Part shown: piece after piece, positions 53,505 to 62,434 of the stretch
Numbering within the stretch: the stretch's first letter is position 1
Layout: the number at the start of each line of letters is the position of its first letter
From: Spirochaetales bacterium
GTDB taxonomy: Bacteria > Spirochaetota > Spirochaetia > SZUA-6 > JAFGRV01
Direction: 5' to 3'
DNA length: 64,000 nucleotides
Assembly: GCA_016937215.1 (NCBI GenBank)
Contig: JAFGWI010000033.1
Location: 18,479 to 82,478 of the forward strand
The notes under the pieces: model-generated
What the model was told of the DNA's origin: nothing
The model's input: the letters and a program-made list of their open reading frames with translations, nothing else
Databases searched by the model: none
Translations under genes and position numbers: made by a program

Positions 53505-54320
53505 TCAGATTTCCTTCAGCAATCCAAGAGTTTTTCGAGGCAGCCAGGTTCGTCGGCCGTCATTCAGCTCAATCTGAAGCCAGTCCTGGCGTTCTTCCAC
53601 GATTATAAACTCTGTTCCGCTGTGTAAGGGTTCCTGAAAGCTTGGTTCAAAGGAAGCGCTGTCACCCTTTCTTGCCACAACCTCTTCTGCCAGAATAACC
53701 CCCTGGGTCTGATTAGCGCGGGCCCATTGGTCCACTGTCATGGAAACAAAGAAAAAGCACGAGACCAAGGCACAGCCAATCAATATATTCAAAAAAACTT
53801 TTTTGTGTATAAAAATCATCAGAGCCGCTAAAACCCATACTCCAACAAAACTGATGACAAATATCAGTGTTTTTACATCACTGGACAGATCAAAATGAAA
53901 AAACAACAGGGTTTTCAGTATTTTGACCTCTTCCTTATCCTGAATCGAATCGATTCGTTTGGAACGCGCGTAGGTCAGATTCTGAAGGAGGTTGGCATCG
54001 CCGGGAGAAAATTCCAGGGCTTTTTTGTAATATAAAATAGCTTTTCCCAGATCATTTATCCTGAAGTAAGCATTCCCCATATTATAGTAGATAGCGCCAT
54101 TTTTTATTCCCGCGTCCACTATCCCTTGAAAAAACTGGATGGAACGTTTGAACAAATCATCGGCCTTCCATGGTTCGTCTGTCGAGATTTCAAGAGCGCT
54201 CTGGTAAGCTCGTGTCGCTTCCTCAAGCAAATGATCAACATCCTTTTGTTCAGATACAATTTCCTGAGCAGATAAATTCAAAGCCACGAGCACAAGAAAG
54301 AAAAATAGCAGTCTTTTCAT
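53505..54320 (-). CDS. batE: BatE: TPR protein with SH3-like domain
   Basis: This 271-residue protein has a signal peptide (1-18), TPR-type repeats (about 70-125, GAIYYNMGNAYFRINDLGKAILYYKKALEF), two membrane helices (about 155-175 and 180-200) and a C-terminal SH3-like domain with SGTEFIIVEERQDWLQIEL. This is the BatE layout. It is the last gene of the nine-gene operon and overlaps batD by one base (TAATG). Bat proteins are linked to aerotolerance and envelope stress in Bacteroides and Leptospira; the exact mechanism is not established. Confidence 0.85.
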   Translation of the reverse strand: MKRLLFFFLVLVALNLSAQEIVSEQKDVDHLLEEATRAYQSALEISTDEPWKADDLFKRSIQFFQGIVDAGIKNGAIYYNMGNAYFRINDLGKAILYYKKALEFSPGDANLLQNLTYARSKRIDSIQDKEEVKILKTLLFFHFDLSSDVKTLIFVISFVGVWVLAALMIFIHKKVFLNILIGCALVSCFFFVSMTVDQWARANQTQGVILAEEVVARKGDSASFEPSFQEPLHSGTEFIIVEERQDWLQIELNDGRRTWLPRKTLGLLKEI

Positions 54321-56143
54321 TAGAGCCCCCTTTCCAGTTGATTGATCAAGTTGATGACCCGGGTTTTCATTTCTTCCACCCCGACTTTACCCTGATTAGC
54401 ATAACGAGCCGCTTCGCAAACCTCATAAATTGACCTGACTTCGTCGATAAGTTCCTGTGGTGTTTTTTCGGATTGCAGTATTGGTTTAAGATCGGCAAAG
54501 GTCAAGGCCCCTGCTTTTTTACTGAACTTCGCTCCAAAATAATATTTCAGCTGTTCCAAAAGCACATTATACTGGTCTGCTGAGGAAAGGGATTCATCCC
54601 AATTTCCAAGATTTTTTAAAACCTGCTGCAGGGCTAATTTAACCGGATTCCGACGAGCTTCAATAAGCGGCCGCAACCTAAACATATAAAGCAAAACCAG
54701 ATATGCCAAAGGAAGAATTATCAGAAAAAGGAGCATGGCAGGATGGGTCAAACCGGACAAACCCGCGTTTTGCGATCGCAAAACACTGGGACCAGTGTAA
54801 TTATAGGCAATGCCCTCTTTCCATGATTCAACGTCCTTTTTTATTTCCTCGGGGTCTTCTCCCTGAACATCGAGATAAGTAAGAGTAGCTGTTGGTTCCA
54901 CTTCAATCGGAATGGCTGGGGCCACTATTTTTTCATATTTCCCAGTTTTTGTGTTAAAACAGGGTATTTCAAGAGACGGGATTTCTTTCACATCCTTATT
55001 TGAAGCGCGAATGGTATGAAGAAAAAGCTTCTCGCTTCCCTGGATTTTTCCAGGCGCGCGGTCTTTTGGAATCTTGAAGTTTTCATTAAAGGCCGAAAGC
55101 TCGTTGAGATCGGGAATATCGTCATACTGCATATACAAGCCGCCGGACAATTTTACCGTATAGGTAATCGGATCACCTACTTTTACTTCCAAAGGATAGG
55201 CTTCAGCCGCGACCTTGTATTCACCCACCAAACCGCTGAAACCAGGAGGCCTATTAGCGCGGGGCAGTTCCAAAGATGTCAGCCGTGCTTGATTTGAGGG
55301 AACCACAAATTTTGAATACTGTTCCTTACGTACTGTCCGGCCAAAAAAATCCTGAACATTCCTGTAGCCAGACACCCCGTCAAAACTGACCGTAGCTTTA
55401 TCCAGGACCAAATCACCACTAACCCGGGGAATCACGATCATGGAAAAACTCAGAGTATTGTATTTCTGACCATTTAAAGTTCCCTGGGCGATTTTCATGA
55501 TCATCTCTTCATCATTCACCTGTATATTGACTAGATCATCCTTTTGGGTGCTTTTTGATTGGTCAACCGGTATAAAATGAAAACGATCATCATTCAACAA
55601 GGGAACTGAAAAAATCGGGGATTGTATATTTGCCCCAAAATAAAGCGTAACTGAAAGGTAGATCTGTTCGCCTATATAGCATGAACTTTTAGATAAACTA
55701 ACCCGGGCTTTAAAATTATCAACTTCAACGGGTTCCTGAATATAAACAGAGCTTGCCCCGGTTCGGAAAATTCGTCCATTTACTTTTACGTCTATGGAAG
55801 GAACTGTCAAATTCCCGGCCCCTTTTGGAATCAATTTGTATTGAAAAACATATCCTTTGTTTTCATAACGAGTGGTTTGCCCATTAACGGTCATCTGAAA
55901 GGTCTGGTTCGTATTCTGACCACCCATAAAGGATACGTTAAAATCGGTAAAACCGCTTAAATCAGGCTGGTCCGGGCTATCAGACCCGGTAACCTGAATC
56001 TGATAAACTATGGCTTCACCAACATAGGCATTTCTCTGACTAAGCTGAGCTTGAACGGAAATGTCTTCAGCAAAAAGCGACGTTGCCAAGAAAAAAAAGC
56101 AAAGCCCGAAAAGAATGATGAATCCCCTTGTCTGTTTCTTCAT
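54320..56143 (-). CDS. batD: BatD: oxygen-tolerance protein
   Basis: This 607-residue protein starts at ATG 56141-56143, one base after the batC stop, with AAGGAT upstream. A longer frame to 56401 runs through batC in another frame and is rejected. A signal peptide (1-25) is followed by several immunoglobulin-like beta domains (about 30-440, e.g. AYVGEAIVYQIQVTG and VKVGDPITYTVKLSGG), a membrane helix near 470-490, and a cytoplasmic helical tail. This is the BatD/BatD-like layout, thought to contact the von Willebrand-type Bat proteins in the periplasm. Confidence 0.88.
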   Translation of the reverse strand: MKKQTRGFIILFGLCFFFLATSLFAEDISVQAQLSQRNAYVGEAIVYQIQVTGSDSPDQPDLSGFTDFNVSFMGGQNTNQTFQMTVNGQTTRYENKGYVFQYKLIPKGAGNLTVPSIDVKVNGRIFRTGASSVYIQEPVEVDNFKARVSLSKSSCYIGEQIYLSVTLYFGANIQSPIFSVPLLNDDRFHFIPVDQSKSTQKDDLVNIQVNDEEMIMKIAQGTLNGQKYNTLSFSMIVIPRVSGDLVLDKATVSFDGVSGYRNVQDFFGRTVRKEQYSKFVVPSNQARLTSLELPRANRPPGFSGLVGEYKVAAEAYPLEVKVGDPITYTVKLSGGLYMQYDDIPDLNELSAFNENFKIPKDRAPGKIQGSEKLFLHTIRASNKDVKEIPSLEIPCFNTKTGKYEKIVAPAIPIEVEPTATLTYLDVQGEDPEEIKKDVESWKEGIAYNYTGPSVLRSQNAGLSGLTHPAMLLFLIILPLAYLVLLYMFRLRPLIEARRNPVKLALQQVLKNLGNWDESLSSADQYNVLLEQLKYYFGAKFSKKAGALTFADLKPILQSEKTPQELIDEVRSIYEVCEAARYANQGKVGVEEMKTRVINLINQLERGL

Positions 56144-56144
56144 T

Positions 56145-57335
56145 TTACCAATCCTTTTGTACATCCGAATAGGAACCGCGTATTTGGGCTTCCCTTTCCT
56201 CCTGCTGCTCTCGCTCTTCGTCCAAAATATCATCAGGTTTTTCCGCAAGAGAGGCCTGCTGCTTTTCATCCTCTTCAGCCTGGTTTTGATTATCCTGATT
56301 CTGCTGGTCCTGATCATTGGGTTGATCTTTATCCTGCTGGTTTTGTTGATCATCCTGAGACTTCTGGTCCTGCTGCTGATCTTGCGGCTGGTTCTGATCA
56401 TCCCCCTGAGTCAGCAGCTCCAGGGCTTTAACCAGCAAATCCCGGGCTTTAATCTGGTTCTGCTGAGCAGGCTCCAGTGCCTGGCTTCGAAGCTCATCAG
56501 CCGCCTGGTTCTGAATCGGATCACTCTGGTCTATCAATTCCTTGGCTTGAGCTACCCCACCGGCTAACTGAGCGGCCATGGCACCCTTTTGCTGTTGTTC
56601 CTGAATAAGCTGTGCCATTTGCTGTGACAGATTCTGAGTATTGCTTCGATTAGCCCTCTGATCCTGTTCAAGCTTGGTCACTAAAGCCTGCCAGTTTCGG
56701 TCTTTGCTGTTATTCTTCAGATAAGCCTGAAGCTGAGCATTGGCCTTTACCTCGCGATCCTCTTCCTTTATCAGTTTTTGAAGTTCCTCAACAATTTTCT
56801 TTACCTTATCCTGGAATTCCTTGTCCTTTTCAGCCTGATCTTTTAATTGATCAATCAAATCCTTCATGATTAAACGGGCCAATTCAATATTCCTTGACGC
56901 ATCCTCGCTGAGCGATTTATCAAGGTCCATGGCTTCTTCATAATTAACAATGCTCTGTCTGAAAAGGTCAATAGCTTCTTTGAGTTTTTGCGCTTGCGCG
57001 TTCTGCTGGGCATCCATAAAAAAACTATTACCCATGTTAAAACGTGATTTTCCTTCAAGAGAAAGCTTAGTCGTTTGATTGATGGCCTTTTCATAGGCCT
57101 TACGGGCTTCTTCAAATTCGCCTAAGCGAAAATAACTGTTCCCTTTATTAAAATAGGCTTCTGGCAACTCGGGAGAGGTTACCAAGGCCGCGTCATACTG
57201 ATCAATAGCAGCCTGATAATCGCCCTGGTGATAGACCTCGTTTCCTTTATGCATATCCTCATTTCCGCCCATGGCAAAAAGAGGAAGTGAAAAACAGATA
57301 AAAACAAAAAGCAATAACATATAAAACTTTTTCAT
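56145..57335 (-). CDS. batC: BatC: TPR protein with Gln/Asp-rich C-terminus
   Basis: This 396-residue protein has a signal peptide (1-21), TPR repeats (about 29-140, GNEVYHQGDYQAAIDQYDAAL and YFNKGNSYFRLGEFEEARKAYEKA), a helical middle section and a low-complexity C-terminus (about 313-375) rich in Gln, Asp and Asn. It is the scaffold-type Bat protein. The repetitive tail is encoded by CTG/CAG-like repeats on the complementary strand, which explains spurious antisense frames. It overlaps batB by 4 bases. Confidence 0.85.
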   Translation of the reverse strand: MKKFYMLLLFVFICFSLPLFAMGGNEDMHKGNEVYHQGDYQAAIDQYDAALVTSPELPEAYFNKGNSYFRLGEFEEARKAYEKAINQTTKLSLEGKSRFNMGNSFFMDAQQNAQAQKLKEAIDLFRQSIVNYEEAMDLDKSLSEDASRNIELARLIMKDLIDQLKDQAEKDKEFQDKVKKIVEELQKLIKEEDREVKANAQLQAYLKNNSKDRNWQALVTKLEQDQRANRSNTQNLSQQMAQLIQEQQQKGAMAAQLAGGVAQAKELIDQSDPIQNQAADELRSQALEPAQQNQIKARDLLVKALELLTQGDDQNQPQDQQQDQKSQDDQQNQQDKDQPNDQDQQNQDNQNQAEEDEKQQASLAEKPDDILDEEREQQEEREAQIRGSYSDVQKDW

Positions 57336-58357
57336 GTTGCAGACCTCTTGGCTCTCTCATTCAGCATGGTTTCAGCTACCAGCAATAACAAAGCAATAAT
57401 CAGAAAAACCTGAAACTGCTCTTCATAACGCTTGATAGTCCGACTTTCCATTTCCTTTTTTTCAGCGCTGGCAACCAGTTTGATATAAATGCTGCCCAGA
57501 TCAAAATTATTTGTTCCCACAGGGAGATATCGGCCGCCTGTCACATTAGCCATCTGGGTCAAGGTATCAGCATCCAGCTTGGTCAAAACTTCCAGCTCCT
57601 GACCATTTTCATTTTTGGTGGTCAGGAATCCTCCGCCTTCTAAAGGAATTCGCTGTGCCTCGTTTTCATCACCCAGGCCAATGGTAATAATTCGAACGCC
57701 GCGGTTCCCGGCATCCTCGGCTGCCTGGACGGGAAAGCTGTCATGATCTTCACCGTCTGTTATCAAAATAATATCCTTGAAGCGTTTTTCCTTGTCCTGA
57801 AAAACATCATCCATGGCTTTACGAACAGCATCGCCGATCAATGTCCCGCCGCGGGACACACTGTTTACTGAAATGGTATCGACCATATAACGGAAAAAAC
57901 CGTAATCCAGCGTTAAGGGGCATTTAACCACCGAGGTCCCGGCAAAGGCAATAAGGGCCACTCTGTCGCCTTGCAAGCGATCAACCGTATCAATAATGGC
58001 CAGCTTGGCGCGTTCCAATCGGTTTGGCGCCAAATCGGCAGCCAGCATACTCTTTGAAACATCCACGATAAACACAACATCCCTGCCGTAGCTCTGGATC
58101 TGCTGGGGCTTGGGGTTCCACCCCGGCCTGGCCAATCCGATTGTCATGAATATCACAGCCAGTGAAAACAAATACAGCTTCTGCCGCCTTCTCGCCGGAA
58201 TAATGAAGGAATTAATCTTCTGAATAATCGCGGCATCAGCAAAGGCGTCCAGGGCCTTTTTTCTCTGAATTTGTTCATAAACAAAAAATCCGATTACCAG
58301 GGGAATGGTCCATAAAAAGAAAAATCCCTGAACAAAACTAAAATGGATTCCGCTCAT
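57332..58357 (-). CDS. batB: BatB: membrane-anchored von Willebrand factor A protein
   Basis: This 341-residue protein has N-terminal helices (about 12-28 and 62-78), a VWA domain (about 92-290) with the MIDAS motif DVSKS in VVFIVDVSKSMLAADL, a second MIDAS threonine in SRGGTLIGDAV and the later ILITDGEDHD, and a C-terminal helix (about 318-336). It binds divalent metal and probably partners through the MIDAS site. Its ATG overlaps the batA stop by 4 bases. Confidence 0.9.
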   Translation of the reverse strand: MSGIHFSFVQGFFFLWTIPLVIGFFVYEQIQRKKALDAFADAAIIQKINSFIIPARRRQKLYLFSLAVIFMTIGLARPGWNPKPQQIQSYGRDVVFIVDVSKSMLAADLAPNRLERAKLAIIDTVDRLQGDRVALIAFAGTSVVKCPLTLDYGFFRYMVDTISVNSVSRGGTLIGDAVRKAMDDVFQDKEKRFKDIILITDGEDHDSFPVQAAEDAGNRGVRIITIGLGDENEAQRIPLEGGGFLTTKNENGQELEVLTKLDADTLTQMANVTGGRYLPVGTNNFDLGSIYIKLVASAEKKEMESRTIKRYEEQFQVFLIIALLLLVAETMLNERAKRSAT

Positions 58358-59418
58358 GGTATCCTCCTGAATAGAGTCGCATTTAATATCCTTTCAGCGA
58401 TTAACAAAGCCAAGGCAGCCATAAGGAAATACATAAAAAGTTCATAATAATCGAGAAAATGAATCGATTCGATTTCACTTTTTTCAAGATCATTGATTTC
58501 ACGGTAAACATCCTGCAATGAAGCAATATCATCGGCTGTACGATAAAGCCCTCCGGTTTCTTCGGCCACGCTCTTTAATGTTGAACCTGTTAAAGGAGGC
58601 AAATAAGCCCGCTGCCGGCCAAACAAGGAATCCTGATACACATACCAGTCATCACCTGTCAAGCCAATGGAATAGATCTTAATCCCCCACTCCTTAGCCA
58701 GTTTGGCAGCAGCTAATGGTGTTCGCTTACCTATTCCCGTATCATCACCATCAGATAATAGAATAATCACCTTGCTTTTTATCTGATAGTCAGTGTTTTT
58801 GTCAGCTGATTGTTGCTTAAGTGTTTCTTCCGCCTTGGCTAACCTGGCAGCTGCCAAAGCAATTCCATCGCCAATGGAAGTTCCATCTTCATCAGACCCT
58901 GGCACCACGGTTTTCATGTTCTTTATAAACTCATCCAAAGCACCATGAGACAAGGTAAGAGGACAAAGCGTTTCAGCATAACGGGCAAAGGCGACAAGGC
59001 CGACCAAATCATTGGGCCGGCCTTCGAGCCCCTGGTTATTCCCCATTACAAAATCACTAAAGGCTTTTTTAACCACATCAAGCCGGTCAATTTCACGCCC
59101 CTGAATCAGTTTTAAGGCCTGCATACTTGAAGAATGGTCAACTACCATTTCAATGGCCACCCCTTTTGAAATATCCCTGATAAATTCCTGTCCCGCTTGC
59201 GGCCGGGCAATGGCCAGAATGATTAAAGCCAGGGCGATTAATCGGAGAACATAGGGCAGCATAATCAAACGCTGTCGCAGCGAAGGTTCTATTTTAGGCA
59301 GGTTTTTTGTTGACGAAAATCGCAGGCCCGCGGGCTTGTGTTTCAAGCGCCTGAAAACCACAATCAAGGGAATAAGAAGCAGTAGCAGCAACGCCAGGGG
59401 TGATTCAAACTGAAACAT
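58354..59418 (-). CDS. batA: BatA: membrane-anchored von Willebrand factor A protein
   Basis: This protein of 354 residues starts at ATG 59416-59418, set by AAGGAGG, and not at 59439. Helices lie at about 6-22 and 52-72. The VWA domain carries MIDAS DHSSS (VVDHSSSMQALK), with later DGTSIGDGIAL and LLSDGDDTG. A C-terminal helix sits near 325-343. It is the first of the two paired VWA proteins of the Bat complex. It overlaps the upstream DUF4381-like gene by 14 bases. Confidence 0.9.
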   Translation of the reverse strand: MFQFESPLALLLLLLIPLIVVFRRLKHKPAGLRFSSTKNLPKIEPSLRQRLIMLPYVLRLIALALIILAIARPQAGQEFIRDISKGVAIEMVVDHSSSMQALKLIQGREIDRLDVVKKAFSDFVMGNNQGLEGRPNDLVGLVAFARYAETLCPLTLSHGALDEFIKNMKTVVPGSDEDGTSIGDGIALAAARLAKAEETLKQQSADKNTDYQIKSKVIILLSDGDDTGIGKRTPLAAAKLAKEWGIKIYSIGLTGDDWYVYQDSLFGRQRAYLPPLTGSTLKSVAEETGGLYRTADDIASLQDVYREINDLEKSEIESIHFLDYYELFMYFLMAALALLIAERILNATLFRRIP

Positions 59419-60538
59419 CCTGTCCTCCTTCCACAACACCAGTCACTTCCTCGATGATATTAGAGTCATCAATTTCAACACGGGACTCGCTACTCTCGGT
59501 GGTTTGAATAAAATTCCTGGTGGAATTAAAGGTGTTCTGCACCTCAATATTGGAGGGCACATGCTCGGCGAATTTCACCTGATCGCAGTGGACCATGAAA
59601 TCCTTGAGCAGGGCTTTTAACTCGGCATTCAAAATAGTGGAATCCTGAATCGATGCCATAAACTCTTCCGTTGTTTGCTCAGGCGCGTGGACCTGAAATC
59701 GGTTTTCGATGTAATGGCGCAGGATATCGTTGATCCGGTAATAAAACAGCTTTAATTCACCCTTTTCTATCAGATTTTCGGCCACCAAACGGCGAAGCTC
59801 TTCATATGCCAGCTCATGGGCTGCTATCGTGGGAACCGGTTTGTTCTTTTCCCTTTGATAACGCAGCCACAAAACAATAGCAACAGCCATTCCGGCACCC
59901 AGCAGCAAACCGCCAAGCACCCAGTAAAGCCAGGTCATATCAGGGGGCGGAGGATTCACCACGTCCTTGATATCAACCATCCGCATCTCTTCACGGCTTT
60001 CGGGCAATAAGGAACGAATCGTAATGTTGATAGGCTCAGTATTTAAAACATGGGCCTTTTCTTCGCCCTCTTCCTCGGTCCAGAATTTAATTTCAAGCGA
60101 AGGGATTGTGTATTCACCGGACAAAAAAGGCTCCAGCACAAAGCTCTTCACATACTCAAAACGGTCATCCTTTAAAAGCCTGGCCGTGGGTTCATCCACA
60201 CTGACCAGGGTAAATTGGTTGGGATCATCCCGCCAGTCAGGAAGGTCGGCAAAATAGAGTTTATCGATTTTTAGATCCAGCTTCAAATTCAACTTTTCCG
60301 CGATGGTGATGCTGTTTTTATCAACAAACACCTCTAACTCCGCGGGGCCTCGTTTATATGTTTTTGTAATGCTTTCAATTAACGGGGCCTTTTGCTCAGC
60401 ATCAGCCTGTTCCTGCTCTTTTAAATCAGGAATATCTTCAAGTTTTTGTTCCTTTGAACAGGAGAAAAAAAGCAGAACCAGCAGCAGAACAAAACTACTG
60501 AGCCTGGGTCGGCGCTTTTTCAAAAACCAGTACATCAT
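59405..60538 (-). CDS. DUF4381-like lipoprotein of the moxR/bat operon
   Basis: This 377-residue protein starts with a lipoprotein signal ending in FFSC. A periplasmic beta domain of about 150 residues follows (AELEVFVDKNSITIAEKLNL), then a single membrane helix (about 204-226) after a proline run (VVNPPPPDM), and a cytoplasmic helical part with HELAYEELRRLVAENLIEKGELKLFYYRINDILRHYIENRF. The last part is the DUF4381-type signature found between DUF58 and BatA genes in such operons. Its function is unknown. Its start, with GGAG upstream, overlaps the SurA-like gene by 44 bases. Confidence 0.76.
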   Translation of the reverse strand: MMYWFLKKRRPRLSSFVLLLVLLFFSCSKEQKLEDIPDLKEQEQADAEQKAPLIESITKTYKRGPAELEVFVDKNSITIAEKLNLKLDLKIDKLYFADLPDWRDDPNQFTLVSVDEPTARLLKDDRFEYVKSFVLEPFLSGEYTIPSLEIKFWTEEEGEEKAHVLNTEPINITIRSLLPESREEMRMVDIKDVVNPPPPDMTWLYWVLGGLLLGAGMAVAIVLWLRYQREKNKPVPTIAAHELAYEELRRLVAENLIEKGELKLFYYRINDILRHYIENRFQVHAPEQTTEEFMASIQDSTILNAELKALLKDFMVHCDQVKFAEHVPSNIEVQNTFNSTRNFIQTTESSESRVEIDDSNIIEEVTGVVEGGQDVSV

Positions 60539-61529
60539 ATTCTTTCTCCAATTGTCCTAAAAAATTCTGCTGATATTCGCCTGCTTTCTGTGCTCGTAAA
60601 TCCTGATAAACTTTTTCGATATTGCTCTCAAAAGAGCCATCATATTTATCGGTATTCTGATTGTAATAGGCTTCGGCGTCATCCTGGGTAATGGAAATAT
60701 TTTCTTCCATTTTTTTGGCCAACAAACGCTGCCCCAGAATCTGCCGTTCCGAACTTTGCATCAAGGCTTTTGTGGCATCCTCATCGGCGATTTTTTCTTC
60801 ACGCGCCCGGCGGTAAAGGACTTCTTCAACAATCATGCTGTTCAGAATTTCATAGCGATATTTATCATCGGAATACTGCTTGAATAAAAGGCGCTTTTGG
60901 TCTTCCCTCTGCTTGGGGTCCATCTTGATACCGCTCATGGTAAGCTGAAGTTCAACGAGCTGCTCGATTTTTCGGTCCACATCAGTACGGGTAATTTTTT
61001 CAGGCCCGATTTTGGCCAGCACCTCATCGCCTGAAACCTGATCGACCATACCCACTCGCCGGGAAAGCTCTTTGCGCAGGGCCGCGAATTTACCCATGGA
61101 TTCCAGTGATTCCTGAATCCTGCGGGAGATTTCCTGAGTGATTTCCTTATTTTTATGAACCGATTCGGAAAGATAATAATGCTCCAGGGCTTTTTCATAA
61201 TTACCGGCATCCTGGTAAATTTTCCCTATATTATAGAGGATATTGGCGCGCTCTTCGCGTGGCAAATCAGTACTCTGCATATAGGCCTCCCAGGCCTTCA
61301 CAGCCGCGTCGTTAAGACTCTGGCTTTGAAACTTCAATGCCAAATCCTTTTGCTGACGTGAATCCAGATACGCCATGGATTCACCGGCGTCAAGCTGCTT
61401 TCCTGGAACAAGCTGCAACACCAGGGCCGCGCCGCTCAGCAAAATCAAAACCCCCAGCAGAATGATCACAACTGGCAGATTTCCCTTGTTTTTTTTGGGG
61501 GGTAAAGAAAAATCTATTTTATCGGACAT
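60495..61529 (-). CDS. TPR / SurA-N-like membrane protein of the bat operon
   Basis: This 344-residue protein has a short cytoplasmic N-terminus, one membrane helix (about 18-40), TPR-like helices (about 60-130, ILYNIGKIYQDAGNYEKALEHYYLSE) and a C-terminal region (about 165-330) resembling the chaperone N-domain of SurA/PrsA proteins (KITRTDVDRKIEQLVELQL). I see no parvulin domain after it, so it may be a periplasmic chaperone without isomerase activity. Its position between DUF58 and DUF4381 genes is not part of the minimal bat set. Confidence 0.7.
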   Translation of the reverse strand: MSDKIDFSLPPKKNKGNLPVVIILLGVLILLSGAALVLQLVPGKQLDAGESMAYLDSRQQKDLALKFQSQSLNDAAVKAWEAYMQSTDLPREERANILYNIGKIYQDAGNYEKALEHYYLSESVHKNKEITQEISRRIQESLESMGKFAALRKELSRRVGMVDQVSGDEVLAKIGPEKITRTDVDRKIEQLVELQLTMSGIKMDPKQREDQKRLLFKQYSDDKYRYEILNSMIVEEVLYRRAREEKIADEDATKALMQSSERQILGQRLLAKKMEENISITQDDAEAYYNQNTDKYDGSFESNIEKVYQDLRAQKAGEYQQNFLGQLEKEYDVLVFEKAPTQAQ

Positions 61530-61558
61530 GACTCTCTCCTCGACATTTTACTTTTTCA

Positions 61559-62434
61559 TTAAGCCCGCTTTTCGCGTTCCACAAAAAACCGGGCAATGGT
61601 TTTCATATAATCTTCCTGAGTGCGGACGTCAATCTGGTCCACACCCATGGAACGGAAATTCTGCTTCAAGTCAGCGAGGCGCTGGGCTCCCTGCATGTTA
61701 TAGTTTTTACGGGTCTTCATGCTGCCTGTGTCAATCATCACCAGCTCGCCTGTCTCGGCATCCTCCAGGGCAATTAAACCGCAGGGCGGCATTTCCACCT
61801 CACGCTGGTCAGTCACGGAAACAGCAATCAAATCGTGGCGGCGTGACATTACCCTAAGCTTCTTCTCATAGCCCTTTTCCATAAAGTCGGACACCAGAAA
61901 CACGACCGCTTTTTTGCGAAGAACCTTGCCCAGATAATCAAGACCCGCTTCGATCGAGGTGGATGTTTTGCGGGGCTGAAAATAAAGCAGCTCGCGGATA
62001 ATGCGAAGAGCATGGGTGATTCCCTTTTTGGGTGGAATGAACATTTCCACATGGTCGGTAAAAACAATCAACCCCACTTTGTCATTATTCTTGATGGCCG
62101 CGAAACTCAAAAGCGCGCAAAGTTCAGCGGCAATTTCATTCTTGGTCTTGGAAATGGACCCAAAGGTTCCTGAAGCCGAAAGGTCCACCAGAAAAATGAC
62201 CGTGAGCTCGCGCTCTTCCACAAAACGCTTGATAAATGGCCTCCCCGTTCGCGCCGTGACATTCCAGTCGATGGAACGGACCTCGTCGCCGGGTTGATAC
62301 TCCCGCACATCCTCAAATTCCATTCCATGGCCCTTAAAAGCCGACTCATACTCACCGGCAAAGACATTGTTCACCGCTTTGTTGGTGTAAATCTGTATGT
62401 AACGGATTTTTTTAGCCAGTTCTTTGGGGATCAT
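61559..62434 (-). CDS. DUF58 domain protein
   Basis: This 291-residue cytoplasmic protein has the DUF58 signature FKGHGMEFEDVREYQPGDEV followed by RSIDWNVTARTG. Its VWA-like segment starts at about residue 80 with the MIDAS-type VDLSASGTF. DUF58 proteins almost always accompany MoxR ATPases and may act as their substrate or adaptor. Its ATG overlaps the moxR stop by 4 bases. The frame is complete. Confidence 0.9.
   Translation of the reverse strand: MIPKELAKKIRYIQIYTNKAVNNVFAGEYESAFKGHGMEFEDVREYQPGDEVRSIDWNVTARTGRPFIKRFVEERELTVIFLVDLSASGTFGSISKTKNEIAAELCALLSFAAIKNNDKVGLIVFTDHVEMFIPPKKGITHALRIIRELLYFQPRKTSTSIEAGLDYLGKVLRKKAVVFLVSDFMEKGYEKKLRVMSRRHDLIAVSVTDQREVEMPPCGLIALEDAETGELVMIDTGSMKTRKNYNMQGAQRLADLKQNFRSMGVDQIDVRTQEDYMKTIARFFVEREKRA

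Noticed and set aside
54320..56401. Long version of BatD starting inside batC
   Set aside because: The first 86 codons are the out-of-frame copy of the repetitive batC tail. The signal peptide and ribosome-binding site place the start at 56143.
56051..56567. Hydrophobic antisense ORFs opposite the batC tail
   Set aside because: They are produced by the CAG/CTG-like repeats coding for the Gln/Asp-rich tail. No ribosome-binding site and overlap with a solid gene.
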